Shown here: in pieces, positions 21,719 through 33,289 of the stretch
Layout of the letters: each line of letters opens with the position of its first letter
Position numbering within the stretch: position 1 is the first letter of the stretch
Assembly: GCA_949752735.1 (NCBI GenBank)
Contig: OX457043.1
Location: forward strand, 43,142,442-43,206,441
Reading direction: 5' to 3'
Origin: Lumbricus terrestris
Taxonomy: Eukaryota; Annelida; Clitellata; Crassiclitellata; Lumbricidae
Length of the DNA stretch: 64,000 nucleotides
Made by a program: the position numbers and the translations under genes
Notes under the pieces: model-generated
What the model was told of the DNA's origin: nothing
Database searches by the model: none
Seen by the model: the letters and a program-made list of their open reading frames with translations, nothing else

Positions 21719-21748
<30 letters not shown>
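21441..21748. repeat. (TACA)n microsatellite, segment 1
   Basis: About 300 bp of catacata with rare interruptions (aatgtcat at 21617-21624, catgcat near 21660). It is contiguous in kind and strand with the segments at 25079, 27432 and 27960, which are separated from it only by insertions. The long frames over it are translation of simple sequence. Confidence 0.95.
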
Positions 21749-21749
<1 letters not shown>

Positions 21750-24700
21750 GTGGCGGACAGGCCACAAGACATAATATTAGACAATGTGAGTGCATAAAAG
21801 TAAAGGGTAAAAACCCTAGAGAGTGTCTAAGAACACTTTAAAATACGTAAAAGTCGTTTGGGATCAGTTTGATACATGATAACTTTTTGACCGGAGGTAC
21901 CCCATGTCGGATCGGGATAGCCTTCCTGATAGGCGTACATACATATATATTGGCCCTAGACGAGTATAAGAGGCTGTACGAACCTGAGAAAACGTCTAGG
22001 ACGCCGCATAACAAAGCTCGTATGACATTTACGATTTCCTATAATAATGCGATTTTCCATACGGAAGACCAATGTTCGATTTTAAGCCAGTGGATAGCGT
22101 GCAGACAGAGCTATTCCGGTGGAATAAAGCCTGCCGCACGGTGCGTTGCTTATAACGTGGAGTAGTGACCGACTACTCCATACGTACTGTGATTCGTTAA
22201 TTCGTTCATAGTGAATTCGGTTGTGTTCGACTGTCTCGACAGAGTTGGCATTGGCCATTCGAATACGATTTGGCGATCCTGAGTGTATGCGGTTGTGAGA
22301 GCTTGTGTAGTGGTCTTTCAGGGTTCTCTTCCTTGTCATTGATCTCACTGGGTTCAATCTTCCGTTTCAGGGGTACGTGATAATACGGTCAGAGACGCCG
22401 CAGCTCTGTAGGTCTGCGGAAGGGAAAACGTTTGAGTAAAGGGTGAAATCCCCTGGTGAAATACACGGAGTTACAAAGGCATTTATTCATTTTTATACAT
22501 TACGCTTGTGTCGTTTACCCGGTAGTGCGGCTGGGCCCCGCCTGCCTCGATCACGCCAAGTTGGTTGATCTGTTACGTTTATACGAGTTACTGTTCGTTG
22601 GTCAGTGAAGAACCAGTTGCCGTAGGGTGGTGTTTTGACTCTGTGATTGAGTGTTTGTCCAAGTAAGTCGTCCAGACGCATGTTGAGGAATTTCTCGCAC
22701 CTGGCAGGCTGACGTTGTAGGTAACGTTCGGGCGGGGTGGAAGTCGAGTTTCCTGTGTAGAGAGTTCTTGCGCCTATAAAATGCCATCATCTGCGTTGGG
22801 TGACAGGGCTTGGTAGCGGAATCTCTGTGGTCTTGTGAGTGTGTTGCGTTCTGTGATTGAGTACTTGGGAGCAAGTCGTCAAGAGGTCGGAGTGTTTATC
22901 CTACGGTCAACTGTGTTGTTGGTTCTTTTGATTCCTTGGTCATTGGTAAACGAATTGTGTTGGTGACTTTCTTGAAGGCTTTCGACGATCCGCCTCGATC
23001 GACGTTGTATCGGTCCGAGGGCGCTTTGATTGCCGGGCGCTGGTGCCGCCGTGTTTCTTGGGTGCAATTGGTTTACCCGGGCGCCGCCCGTTGTTAAGTG
23101 AAGGTTTTGGTCGTTGGCTTGTGTGACTCTCGCCCCGATTCATAGCCAACACTTGGTGAAGTTGCATACGTTCGAAATCTAGTCCTTTAACGTTTGTAAG
23201 TGTTTCTGTCAGTGGTTTACTTGTTCGTCTGAGGAAGACAGCCACCTCAGTTGTGCGTGATACATATACATTTGGTTACAGGGAAAGTGTTAAGGCCGCC
23301 CGTAAGCAGCCGGGTAGAGGCTTGTCACATAAGGGTGCAGCCCCTTAAACTCTGTCAGCGTAAGGACGGGGAAATACGTGTTCAGTCGGGAAGGATAGTT
23401 TGCCCGACTGACGCGCAATTACAGTTATCAGGGAACCTAGCGGGAGTGTGACTCACGTTAGGTAGCCATTTCCCTTGTCAGGTTAACTTTGTGAGTTGAA
23501 GTCCGAACGTTTGAAACTTGTTGTTAAACTGTACGTCTTACCTGGTTTTCCCGTGAATCTGTTGAGAGTTCGTCAGTGTTGGTCGTAATATTGACGGTAG
23601 GAGATCGCTAAAGGCCGCCGCGGGTTACGCGAAATCTCATTCTGCCGGTCACATATCTTTTGATCCGTGAAACTTAGCGTCAATTGGTTTTCACTACTGT
23701 GTTCCTTGGGTGTGGTTTGCCCCTGGAAGTGTTGACAACTCGCGAGTAAGGCGCGAGGGAAACTTGGTACAAGTGTCGGAAGGGTTCGTTGCGCGTCCCC
23801 GCCAGGGTGTCGCTGTAAAGGCCAGCATCTCGCGTTCGATCGGTAGCCATCGTCCGTCGTTCCGTCTTGTTGTCGCCGGTTACATTGGTCTTCCGTCCCA
23901 GTAATGTCCGTCTCGTAAACTAATAAAAGAAGTTGATAAAACGTTAAAGACCCAGTCTAGCTCCATTAGATAAGGTTATTTGAAATAAAAGATACCCGTA
24001 GTTAGGTTCCCGTCACGTCCATCACCTCAGGCCCGATGCTGGCCTTGTCGTGATCGAACGGGGTCGGACGCCGCTACGAGGTTTCTTGGAGCTGATGGGT
24101 TGGTCACCTGCAGAACAGCATTGGTTCAACGAGGTTGGGTGCCTGCAGACCAGCATCGGCGTACGCATCGCGTAAGTCGGGCTACTGCCGACCAGCACCG
24201 GTGTGAACGTTGAGAGAGCCTACGAGTATAGCGAGGCTGCGGGTGAACGAGTCGTTCGCAGAACAAGGGAGCGTCGGCGCATCGATTCGACAGAGTCGGT
24301 GGCGCGTCTTTTCCCCGTGAGAATATTTCGGCGGAGGTTAATCTTAGCTCCGGCCGTTGGTGAACAGCTACACGACCGGTCGGTCAGGGCATTGCCACCT
24401 ACCACAGAGGGTCCGTGTGTTGAATATTTCCTGGTGGACATTATCAGTGTTTTCTGTTGCCTTGGTACGAGTTGGTGCGGTCACCGTATAGTCCCGGTGA
24501 CGCCGCCTGGTCCATTTGTCCATCTTTTCCGAAGGTAGCATGCCGTTCTGGCGAGGCCTGGGACTCAGTCCCTTGGAATGGCCGTGGTTCAAATCACTTT
24601 GGTCAGCAGAGTTACGCGAACGTTCTGTGGTACCCGTCGGTGGCATTGGGGCGAGAGTTGCTGTCTGTAATATGTTACGCCGGAAAGGAGATCGGTCGGG

Positions 24701-25078
24701 CAAGGGGAAAAGGCCCGTGGCCGTGAAGGGTAGCTCCGAGCGAGGGTCTGCCGCCCGTGAATCAATGAACCCTGTGTTGAGCGACGCCCATCCTCAGGCT
24801 CAGGATGTTACTTCCAAAGTGACCGTGGATGAGACGGAGGCAGACTCGGAAGCGACCGAGCTTGATACCCTGTCGCGAGCGACTATCTCAGAGGCCTCCA
24901 CGGCCGAGAGTGAAGACGGGGACGGCGAGGTAGCGTCCCGTCAAATGAGTAGCAGACACAGACATGATAGCGACCCGGGCGATGCTCGGGATCCTGGTAA
25001 ATTCATGGGTCGCCCGGGAAGCGAGCAGCTCGCTGCCCCTTGCGTGTCCAGCGTGGCGCGAGGGGCACGTCCGCCACA
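21749..25078 (+). mobile_element. Element I, copy 2 (3.3 kb), inserted in the (TACA)n array
   Basis: The left end is TGTGGCGGACAGGCC and the right end is GGGCACGTCCGCCACA, a 10 bp perfect TIR. CATA flanks both sides, compatible with a 4 bp TSD, though the array makes it ambiguous. It shares with copy 1 (6251) the sequence around ggaataaagcctgccgcacgg (22119) and the coding region near the right end. It is less AT-rich than its surroundings. A segment near 23425-23480 (cctagcgggagtg...gttaggtag) resembles 6300-6345. Solo LTR or Ginger-like DNA element cannot be decided. Confidence 0.72.
24540..25078 (+). CDS. Unknown protein of element I, frame open to the element end
   Basis: From ATG 24540 the frame reads MPFWRGLGLSPLEWPWFKSL, then a basic middle (RRKGDRSGKGKRP), then an acidic Ser/Thr-rich half (DETEADSEATELD), and reaches the terminal repeat without a stop. 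It continues into the microsatellite, so its true end is absent. It aligns with the broken frame in copy 1 (shared GL.PLEW.WF..LW, VVP.GG.G.R, DPGD.R.PGK). I recognise no domain. If the element is a solo LTR, the frame would be an odd LTR-encoded start of a longer protein; an alternative start lies at 24516. Confidence 0.45.
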
Positions 25079-25368
25079 CATACATACATACATACATACA
25101 TACATACATACATACATACATACATACATACATACATACATACATACATACATACATACATACATACATACATACATACATACATAACCTACATACATAC
25201 ATACTTACATACATATATACGTACATACATACACACATACATACATTACATACATTCATACATACATACATACATACATACTACATACATACATACACAC
25301 ATACATACATACACACATACATACATACATACATACATACATGCATACATACATACATACATACATAC
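25079..25368. repeat. (TACA)n microsatellite, segment 2
   Basis: Continuation of the array on the far side of element I copy 2, less pure after 25184 (aacctacat, acttacat, acacacat). Confidence 0.95.
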
Positions 25369-27431
25369 TAGTGTGGTCCTTAGCTCCAGGTAAAAATATT
25401 TTTTGGAGAATTTTAAACGGGGCACCCTCCTAACTTATACCTTTAGGTTAAAAAATAATAACACTGAAAATTTTAGCAGATTTTTTTGAGTTTTAGGGGT
25501 CGCTACCGGACGTAACATATATCAATGTAAAGACACAGGCGAAACATAGAATATCGTATTATTGTATACTATTACTAGTGTACTTGTATGGTCGAATGCA
25601 CAAATTTAAATAAATTCTGGTGGGCAATGGACCGTGCTGGAGGTGGACTAGTGGCCTGTGGACAGGTTTACTATTTTGGATAAAACGCATACACGGACAT
25701 AAAAATGTTTTTCCAGTTAATGTTTCCATTATTGCATCAGTCTTTTGCGACGATAGGTATATATTTCTTCACAATCAATATAGCAGACTCTGCATCTGAT
25801 CCTCATTATTTGTTTGAAGCTTGTTATACATGTTCATGAGTGTCACTCCACGCTTTGTAATGTCATCACAACTTTCACTGAGCTCGCAGTGGCCTAATCT
25901 AACCTGAAGTTCTCGTGTCGTTTGACCATGTATCAACGTCTTACTGGAGAAAACTTGAAAAATCTCGTGTTTTCCATGACAAAATCTTCCAGTTGCATTG
26001 AGCTTATTACAGCAGGTTCCAAGGTTCTTCTTTGAAGTGGATGTTCGATCCAAGTTTTGCCCAGAGTAGTAACCATTTGGCACTTGGTATAAATGGAAGC
26101 CCCATAAATCAAAGAACGCAAAGTCACCAATTCCTGTGAAAGATAAGTCATCTAAACATTTCTTCATTGCAACGTCTGCAACTGCACTATTTTATTTCCC
26201 TGTATTTTGTCAATGTCCTTAAAGATCTGCTCTCTACAGGTCAAGTTGAGGAGTATAGATGGTGCATACGGTGCTTGAAACCAGATTTTGACGTATAGCA
26301 GGCAGATGTCAGCCATACCCTTTATTCTCTTCTTGTTGACTTGAATTATTTCTTGAACATCCATATCTTAACACTGTAAATGCTCTTGCCGATCAACCTC
26401 GCTCTGTGCAGCCCAGCGGAAAAATCATTATGTCCTTACCATTCGCTGAACCAAGAGAAAACATAACCACTGTCTCCAACTTAATTTAGGCATATGTGAT
26501 AGCGACATGCACTCCACAACAAATCCTTGTCCAGCTTCTGTTCCAATAGGATGCAGGCACCATTTCTAAGTCCACTGTTCACTGATGTGGTGTCAAAGCA
26601 CATAGATTTGATTTGATCAGTAATGCCCCAAGTCACAACCACTTCATACACTGCAGACATTGAAGATTTTCTTGTCCTGATGATAACTTCTGTAAACCGA
26701 GGATCTGGCCAACACTCTAAAAACGATGACATGCAGACGGTCTACTATTTCTTTACTGCAGTCTGCAGATGTCTTCCAACAACTTTCCATCCCAATGAAT
26801 TATTAGAGGAACTCCTGGTTGGCATTCAGCTTTCAAGTTTTCGTGAATTTTTGCCGATTCTTTATTCACTCCTTAAGCATTGAAAAACAATAGAGATTGA
26901 ACTCTGCGGGATCATTGAAGACATTGTAGTGCGAAAAAAGTAGGCCTACAAGTGTGGCATTTCTGTTACTCGCTTTCACCGTGGCATTGTCAAGACTTAA
27001 TTAGGTCTATTGCCAACTTTGTGTTCTCTTGACAATAGCGAAATTATGCAATATACACGAAAAAACCAAAATGAAGCGAAATTGCCGCCAAAAGATGCAA
27101 TGCCTGTGAATGCTTTATAGAAAAATGTCAATAAAATAAGTAAGTAGTTGGTAATCATGATGTCGGAGATGTTAATAAATATGTGAGTATAGTTGTCTAT
27201 GAAATTGTATCATAGCGATTAACATGGTTGGAAAGCATCATAATGGAAATTGCGCATAGTGGACCACAAAGCCCAAATTAATTATAACCTTGAACTTTAA
27301 CCTCTGGTAGCGACCCCTAAATGTCCTCAGATTCTCTCCAAAAATTTTCTCAATTTTTTTCTCATCAATAGAAACCAACTTAGAGGGTGCCTCGTTATAA
27401 AATCAAACTTTTAAAAATAAGGACCACCCTA
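25369..27431 (-). mobile_element. Element B: complete hAT-like transposon with decayed transposase
   Basis: The ends are TAGTGTGGTCCTTA and, inverted, TAGGGTGGTCCTTA, inside inverted repeats of roughly 130 bp that share ggtcgctacc / ggtagcgacc. The 8 bp flanks ATACATAC match (25361-25368, 27432-27439), though they lie in (TACA)n. The transposase-like gene is on the minus strand. This copy links the protein family of copy C to hAT-like ends. Copy A (1-434) is its close relative. Confidence 0.82.
25775..26883 (-). pseudogene. hAT-like transposase of element B, frameshifted
   Basis: Minus-strand pieces: 26732-26481 with MCFDTTSVNSGLRNGACILL and CRYHI, the catalytic-aspartate and C..H motifs; 26364-26164 with CLLYVKIWFQAPYAPS; 26167-25775 with the C-terminal ITKRGVTLMNMYNKL and NNEDQMQSLL. 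The order equals that of copy C. The N-terminal part above 26732 is poorly preserved. Motif spacing suggests an RNase H-like fold in which CRYHI corresponds to the C..H of hAT transposases; this is inference. The product would have recognised TAGGGTGGTYC ends. Confidence 0.72.
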
Positions 27432-27555
27432 ATACATACATACATACATACATACATACATACATACATACATACATACATACATACATACATACATACA
27501 TACATACATACATACATACATACATACATACATACATACATACATACAATACATA
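27432..27555. repeat. (TACA)n microsatellite, segment 3
   Basis: About 120 bp of pure catacata between element B and the LINE 3' fragment. Confidence 0.95.
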
Positions 27556-27959
27556 CATGTGAGGTCTTGCACTGGCTTTATTGTTTAATCCCTTACCCGC
27601 AGCGCATTTCATTTAGAATGGCATCTTTGCTGTGGCGATGCTCATCAGGCTGGGCACCCTCTTATCTGTGTGAGCTTTGCCTCCCTCTTTCCACTTGCAT
27701 AGGCCGCCGCGCACTGCGCTCTGCTGTCCATGGTGACTTAATGGTTCCTTTCACTCGCTCTGCAACAATGCAGAGGCGTTCATTCTCTGTGGTTGGTCCA
27801 ACATCCTGGAATGGACTCCCCTTGACTATGCGACACCTCCCAAGCTGTTCTCAATCTCACAAACTGTTGAAGACTTGGGTTTTTTCGCTTGATCTCGGCC
27901 GGGAGCGCCTCTGAGTAGGTACTTTGAAAGGGCGCTATATAAATTGCGATTGTTTGATT
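27556..27959 (+). pseudogene. LINE 3' end (RT C-terminus), 5' truncated
   Basis: The frame reads SFRMASLLWRCSSGWAPSYL then CELCLPL...RRALRSAVHG, RRSFSVVGPTSWNGLPLT and HKLLKTWVF, the usual CR1/L2-type ORF2 tail. It ends at 27912 with a 3' tail gagcgcctctgagtaggtac...ggcgctatataaattgcg. The same tail is seen at 37200-37245 and on the SINE at 44650-44690, so this family may supply the SINE machinery. Microsatellite lies on both sides. Confidence 0.85.
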
Positions 27960-28143
27960 GACATACATACGTACATACATACATACATACATACATACAT
28001 ACATACATACATACATACACACATACATACATACATACATAGATACATACATACATACATACACGCGCACACATACACACATACATACATACATACATAC
28101 ATACATACATACATACATACATACATACATACATACATACATA
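27960..28143. repeat. (TACA)n microsatellite, segment 4
   Basis: About 180 bp of catacata with an acacgcgcacac interruption near 28060. It ends at the repeat K junction. Confidence 0.95.
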
Positions 28144-28275
28144 CCTCCACACACACTGGCCCTAAATGTAAACAGGGGTAATGGCGGGGGTAATGTGCTA
28201 CGGGGTGTAATGGTAGGGGTGTAATTGCAGGGGTAATGGCAGGGGTAATGGGCCGTGTGGACAATGTCCTAGACC
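28144..28275. repeat. Repeat K copy 2 (iterated caggggtaatgg)
   Basis: Inverted copy of 586-735: ctggccctaaatg then iterations of aggggtaatggcaggggtaatg. As in copy 1, it adjoins a tetranucleotide array. Confidence 0.65.
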
Positions 28276-28572
28276 CCATTTTGCCATAGGCAAGCAGTCT
28301 TTCATTGGATGGCACCAATGCATACTCACATATTAAACTCCAGTAGATGACCATAGTGGTTATGTTGAGTATTATTTTCAACATCCTGTTGCAGCTGTCC
28401 GATATTCAAATAATTAATTGACTAAAGGACAATCATTGCCCTCAGGATGAAATGTGAAATTGAGAGTTTGGTTTTCATTGTCTGTTCACTTGTTTATTTA
28501 ATTTCGATTTTGTATATAGGATATTAAGCCCTTTTAAAGCCATGTGGTGTTGCCATTGTCGTAAGTAGTTAA

Positions 28573-28673
28573 CAAAGGGACAGTTCTGGCTCAAACTACC
28601 AAGGGACAGTTCTGGCTCACACTACCAAGGGCCAGTTCGGGCTCAAACTACCAAGGGACAGTTCTGGCTCAAC
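28573..28673. repeat. 26 bp tandem repeat, four units
   Basis: The unit is caagggacagttctggctca followed by aactac, repeated almost perfectly. The rest of 28276-29920 shows no coding signal and no recognisable element. Confidence 0.92.
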
Positions 28674-29924
28674 GTCCCCCTCCTACCTTGTTAATTGAGC
28701 TAGTATACGGATCCACTTTGCACTCCTTGACCTCCTGAGTTACCAGGGTCAAAGTTCACTATCGCCGATTGCATCCGTGTGTTTGTATGTCTCTGTATCT
28801 GTCTGTTTCTTTGTATGTGTGCATATGTATAATTATTTTTAATCAACAATGAAAGGCGTGCTATCCGAGCACGTGTGGTATAATTAAATTTGGACCTGTC
28901 ATCACCCATCAACACAACTGGGGTCTCTTACCAAGCCAAAACAGTTCAAAGCATTGAGCTTATTTAGTCGCTAAGTTTTTTCTTCATTTTTATTTTCTGC
29001 ATCTGAATGGGTTATAGTTACTTAGTAGGCCTATGTATCTACCTGTAGCAACTCATTTGCAGGGCCTGCTGTAAATTTAGATGTTAGACGCTTCAGATGT
29101 TTGATCATCAACTTTAACAACAAGTCGGTTATATTCTTCTAAATTGCGTTGACACGTCTAGGGTTTAAGACATATCTGAAAGTTGAGTGAACCTCAGTCA
29201 ATTATATAGGCCTAGATATATGGCTTAAGCTGGATAAAAACTAACTTTAATTATACATTACTTCTTACATGTAAAGGATATAGTCTACAACAATACTTGT
29301 TGATATCATTTTGTCGTTTTTGCCATCTCTTAATTGCCTATCGATTTTTTTAATGGCGGAATTTCGTTTGACTGAAACCCCACGACTTAATATCTGGGAG
29401 CGCTGAAGAAATGTCGAGATTGCGATTGCGATTGCAAATGCAAACTGCGACAAGAACAGATTCTTTACGTGGGAGAAATAAAATGACAGGAATCTGATCA
29501 TAATGATATATTATAATGCTGTTTGTCACTTTTCTGATGCACAGTTTTAGGCAATGACTAATAATTTGCTTATATGTAGGCCATGTGAAAATCTGCTCTT
29601 ATAGAGAAGGCAGTGTGCGATTGCACTATTTTAGTCGTACTTACCAGGACACAATCCTGCTTGAAGTGATATGGAAAACGAAAGAGATGAGACTTCTTAA
29701 ATCATTTAACGCACAGCACTCTATTCACGAATTTTATTTCTTTAAAATTATTTTCAATCCTTTGTAATGCTGTGTAGACCTACAGTCGAATATGCAGTAT
29801 TGGCTAATGCGACATCGAGATGAACTGATATCAGTATTTCTCCTTTCAGATCTCAGAGCCCACACTCACTCCCAAATCCCAATATGATTAAACTATGTGT
29901 ACTTATGTAAGCTTATACATGTTA

Positions 29925-31020
29925 TGTATGCATGAATCATGAATGCATATGTATGTACTATGTATTGTGTTGCATTGCATATGATAATTTATAAAGTGCT
30001 TCTTACAGTATACTAGCTATTCAGAGACGCTTTCAGCGTGAAGCCCTGAGGAAATAAGAACGACTTTAAGCAGCGATTGGCTGAAGGTGTCGGAGAACGG
30101 ACATTAGCCCCCATGGACAAAAGGCCCTCCGTACATTAGCCCCCCGGACATTAGCCCCCCGAGGTAGGACATTAGCCCCCCAGTCTATGATATCATTACC
30201 TAAAAATGATGCACAAAATGTAACAATAGACCTAAGTTAAGCGAATATCTATAGGTCTACATTGCACATTGGTATTAACATTGTAAGAGTATGCTAAGTT
30301 AATTGAAGATTTAATATGCATGTTATAAAACATTTAAAGGCATTAATTGTAGAACGACGCGAACAACTCATTGTGTAAAGTCTCTCACAAATGTAAAAAA
30401 ATAGAAGTCCAAAGTTTGTGAAATCTGGATAAAGTTTAATGCCTAATAATCGTTAATAAACCTTCTTGTAGTAAAAACGGACACTAACAAGTAGGCCTAC
30501 TTACTGTATACAATTCCCATTCACTCATTTATCTAATGTATTGAATCTAATTTTGAATTGAAATGACACTAAAAAGTCTAGGAAGCTGAGACGTAGCCTA
30601 ACTGATGTTAACAAGCCTTTATTGTGGGACACTAAACAAATAGACTGTAGGCCTATAGGCCCTATGCGATTCCCATTTGTTCATTTCAAATCGAAGTCTA
30701 GGTCTACTGGCACAATTAGGACCTAAGAACTTTCGTTTGCATGTGAATGCCAGTGATTTGCACATGAGGGGGCTTTTGTCCTGGGGGGCTAATGTCCGAC
30801 GCAAAATCGGGGGGGATTTTGTCCGGGGGCTAATGTCCGGGAACTTTTGTCCGGGGGGCTTTTGTCCGGGGAGTTAATGTCCTGCACCCGAAGGTGTCAC
30901 CCACGATAAGATCTCACTACGGATAGAGGGGTGGGAGGTGTCTACACTGGCAAAGGTTGGGTCTTTTTATTCCTTGCCCGAGGAACTATAAGATCAAGGA
31001 GATCAGCAGACCGGAGAGGG
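29925..31020 (-). pseudogene. Possible retroposon 3' end, split by a foldback element
   Basis: On the minus strand, 31020-30899 and 30082-29940 join at the GAAGGTGTC duplication and end in gcactttataaattatcata, the form of a LINE/SINE 3' tail (compare ggcgctatataaattc at 37225). A weak translation (HLPPLYP, FSQSLLK) resembles LINE C-termini. Low support. Confidence 0.35.
30092..30889. mobile_element. Foldback element 1, ends of iterated GGACATTAGCCCCC, 9 bp TSD
   Basis: The left end (30092-30182) iterates ggacattagcccccc, and the right end (30766-30882) iterates ggggggctaatgtcc with variants ggggcttttgtcc. The 9 bp TSD GAAGGTGTC is perfect (30083-30091, 30890-30898). The middle is non-coding and is shared, inverted, with 63300-63840. 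Long TIRs built from short tandem repeats define foldback elements; 9 bp TSDs occur in Drosophila FB elements and in MULEs. Confidence 0.9.
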
Positions 31021-32265
31021 AAAGAGATTGCGTAGACGGGTTTGTGCAAGAGTGACAAAGGTATATAGGAGTTTGTCCATTTTGAGTTTACATGTATGTA
31101 TGATAAATATAATCATCCTATATATAATTATATATATATTATAGTCATTAGCAGACTATTGCAGTGTTATCACTGAATGGCCGCTAATTCCTTGCAGTCT
31201 TGCAGGGTGATTATATTCGGCGTGTGACGCGCCACATAATAAATTCCTCCGCTTTGTATCACTGTAGAGAAGATTCTATCTCTCGGCTTTTGATCCTACA
31301 AAGCAAGCTTTCAAGCAATGAGCACAATTGTGCAGCCGCCTACAGCTTGCCTACCCCGACATTTGTGCTGCAGCTGAGAAAAAGTGGGGAGGGATTTTTT
31401 TACGTTCCCTTCCCAGGTTTAAAAGTGGGGAGGGAATTCCCTCCTTTCCCTCCCCGGGATTTACGGCCCTGTACGATTATCTCCGCATTGCAGCCGACAC
31501 TATGTGACGTGGTCGGTAACAACTGAAAACTAATTGTCTGGATCCGAATTTCCACGCGCTTCTTCCCGCAAGCGTGAATAAGCTTACAATCTGGAACACG
31601 ACGAAGACTATCGGGGGGCGGAGCTGGCCAAGGAGAGGAGGACTTTACGAGAATGACAGCTAACGAAGCAATAACTACAGTACCAGCTGCCACGTTGCAC
31701 GCCCGCTGTCTGACCGTGCTTTTGTAAGGTGTCAACATGTGCTCAACACGTGCGTGTTGGCATATTTTGGACGGATTGAAATGTAAAACGTTTATGGTTT
31801 GGCTATTAAAATTTATCACAAATGTCAACATGTGCACAACACGTTGAATTTTTCATGGTTTGGGGTTTTTTTGGCCTGGCCGGATACCTTTTCTGAAACC
31901 AACCCAACAGTATTACAGTAAATAGGCTAAAAGCGAATAAAGTGACAAAGGGAATAAAGTAAGAAAAATAATTGTTACTACAAGTATTATTGTTTAGTTT
32001 TTGCTTATATAAGTGGATAAATAACCTTTAAAAAAACTTTTCCCCTAGGCCAATGGGGGATTTTAATCCCCGAAATCCCCCTTGGCTACGCTACTGCACA
32101 AATGACCCTATACGTTTGGACGAACATTTTGCACAGGTAATTATGTCACTTTAGCGTTCTTTATTATTACATTTTCAGCATGACGATAGCATCGGATACC
32201 TAAGAGTCGTTCGCGTAGGGTAAAGTTTAGCGTCGTGAGGGTCGGTTAGGGTTAGTTTTAGGGTT
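30899..32265. other. Mostly unassigned sequence
   Basis: No gene is supported. Bases 31385-31470 hold an inverted, G-rich motif (gtggggaggga / tccctccccggg) ending in ttacggccctg, probably the end of a MITE whose other end I did not find. A stretch near 31555-31605 is similar, inverted, to 35495-35545. Bases 32235-32265 contain ggttagggttagttttaggg, telomere-like but short. Confidence 0.4.
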
Positions 32266-33289
32266 AGTGTCATCAGAGGCTTCTATCCCTATTCATGGTG
32301 GGAGCAGCTTAAGCCCAGTGAAAAATAGGGGAAGAATCAGAAAAGAGCCAAAACTCACGTCGGTAGGGAGGGAGCCGGCCATGGAGGACAGCGTTCAAAC
32401 TATAGACATCTCTAGGGAAGTTCTCAGAAATTACCTTTTCCCCTCACAGAAAATTTTGACAGAATGGTAATAGTTTTTAGCTATACTATCTACATTTTTG
32501 CATCACATGAACTGTTATAATATACCATAATCAAATTTACGATTATGTAATTATAATAATATTATTTTCTATTTTAATAAATGACAATCATAATTATTAT
32601 AATGAATGTGATTTAATATTAATAGGCCTACTTGTACAAAATACTTTTTTTTACAACTAAATGACTTCTCTCCAGTGTTATATTTCAAATTTCAGACTCA
32701 ATTTTAAAAATGTTGTGCTCCTTGAACACTTAGAATAACAACATCATTATTACGAAGGCCTACATTGTATTTTCATTCTTTTGCATTGTACTCTATCAAT
32801 AAATTTATGTAACGCCTCTCGCAGTGCACACTGATCAGAGTCGATATATAAGCACAATGCATGGCTACCGAATTTTGGCAGTTTGGTCTATAATGTGGTT
32901 TGGTAGTTCCTGCCTGGTTTGTGTACCATTTGTAACAATTTCTGCTAATTGTATCTTGGTCAGCAATTTAGGACCGTTTTGGGCAACAGAGATAGGTCCT
33001 AAGCTGATAGAATTGCTACAAATAGGCTATAACCGCTATAATTTGTTATGGGCCTACGTTTACTTTTATCAGCAATTATTCATTATCGTATAGTCCTTCA
33101 CCAGCAGAACTGAGTTGCTGAACTAGATAAAAAAAATTATATTATAGGTATATTTATCGAACTCTCAAACATTCTTTTATCAGCCCTGAAGTGGTGGAGT
33201 AATTTTGCTAGGATGACATCGTAAACAGCCAGTAGGCCTACCATTAGGTCCAGGCCTACAATGTGGAAACTCCAAAAAATATTATTGTT

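Noticed and set aside
21249..21841. YIHT and MYVC repeat proteins
   Set aside because: Translations of the (TACA)n microsatellite on either strand; the same occurs at 25079, 27432, 27960 and 50687.
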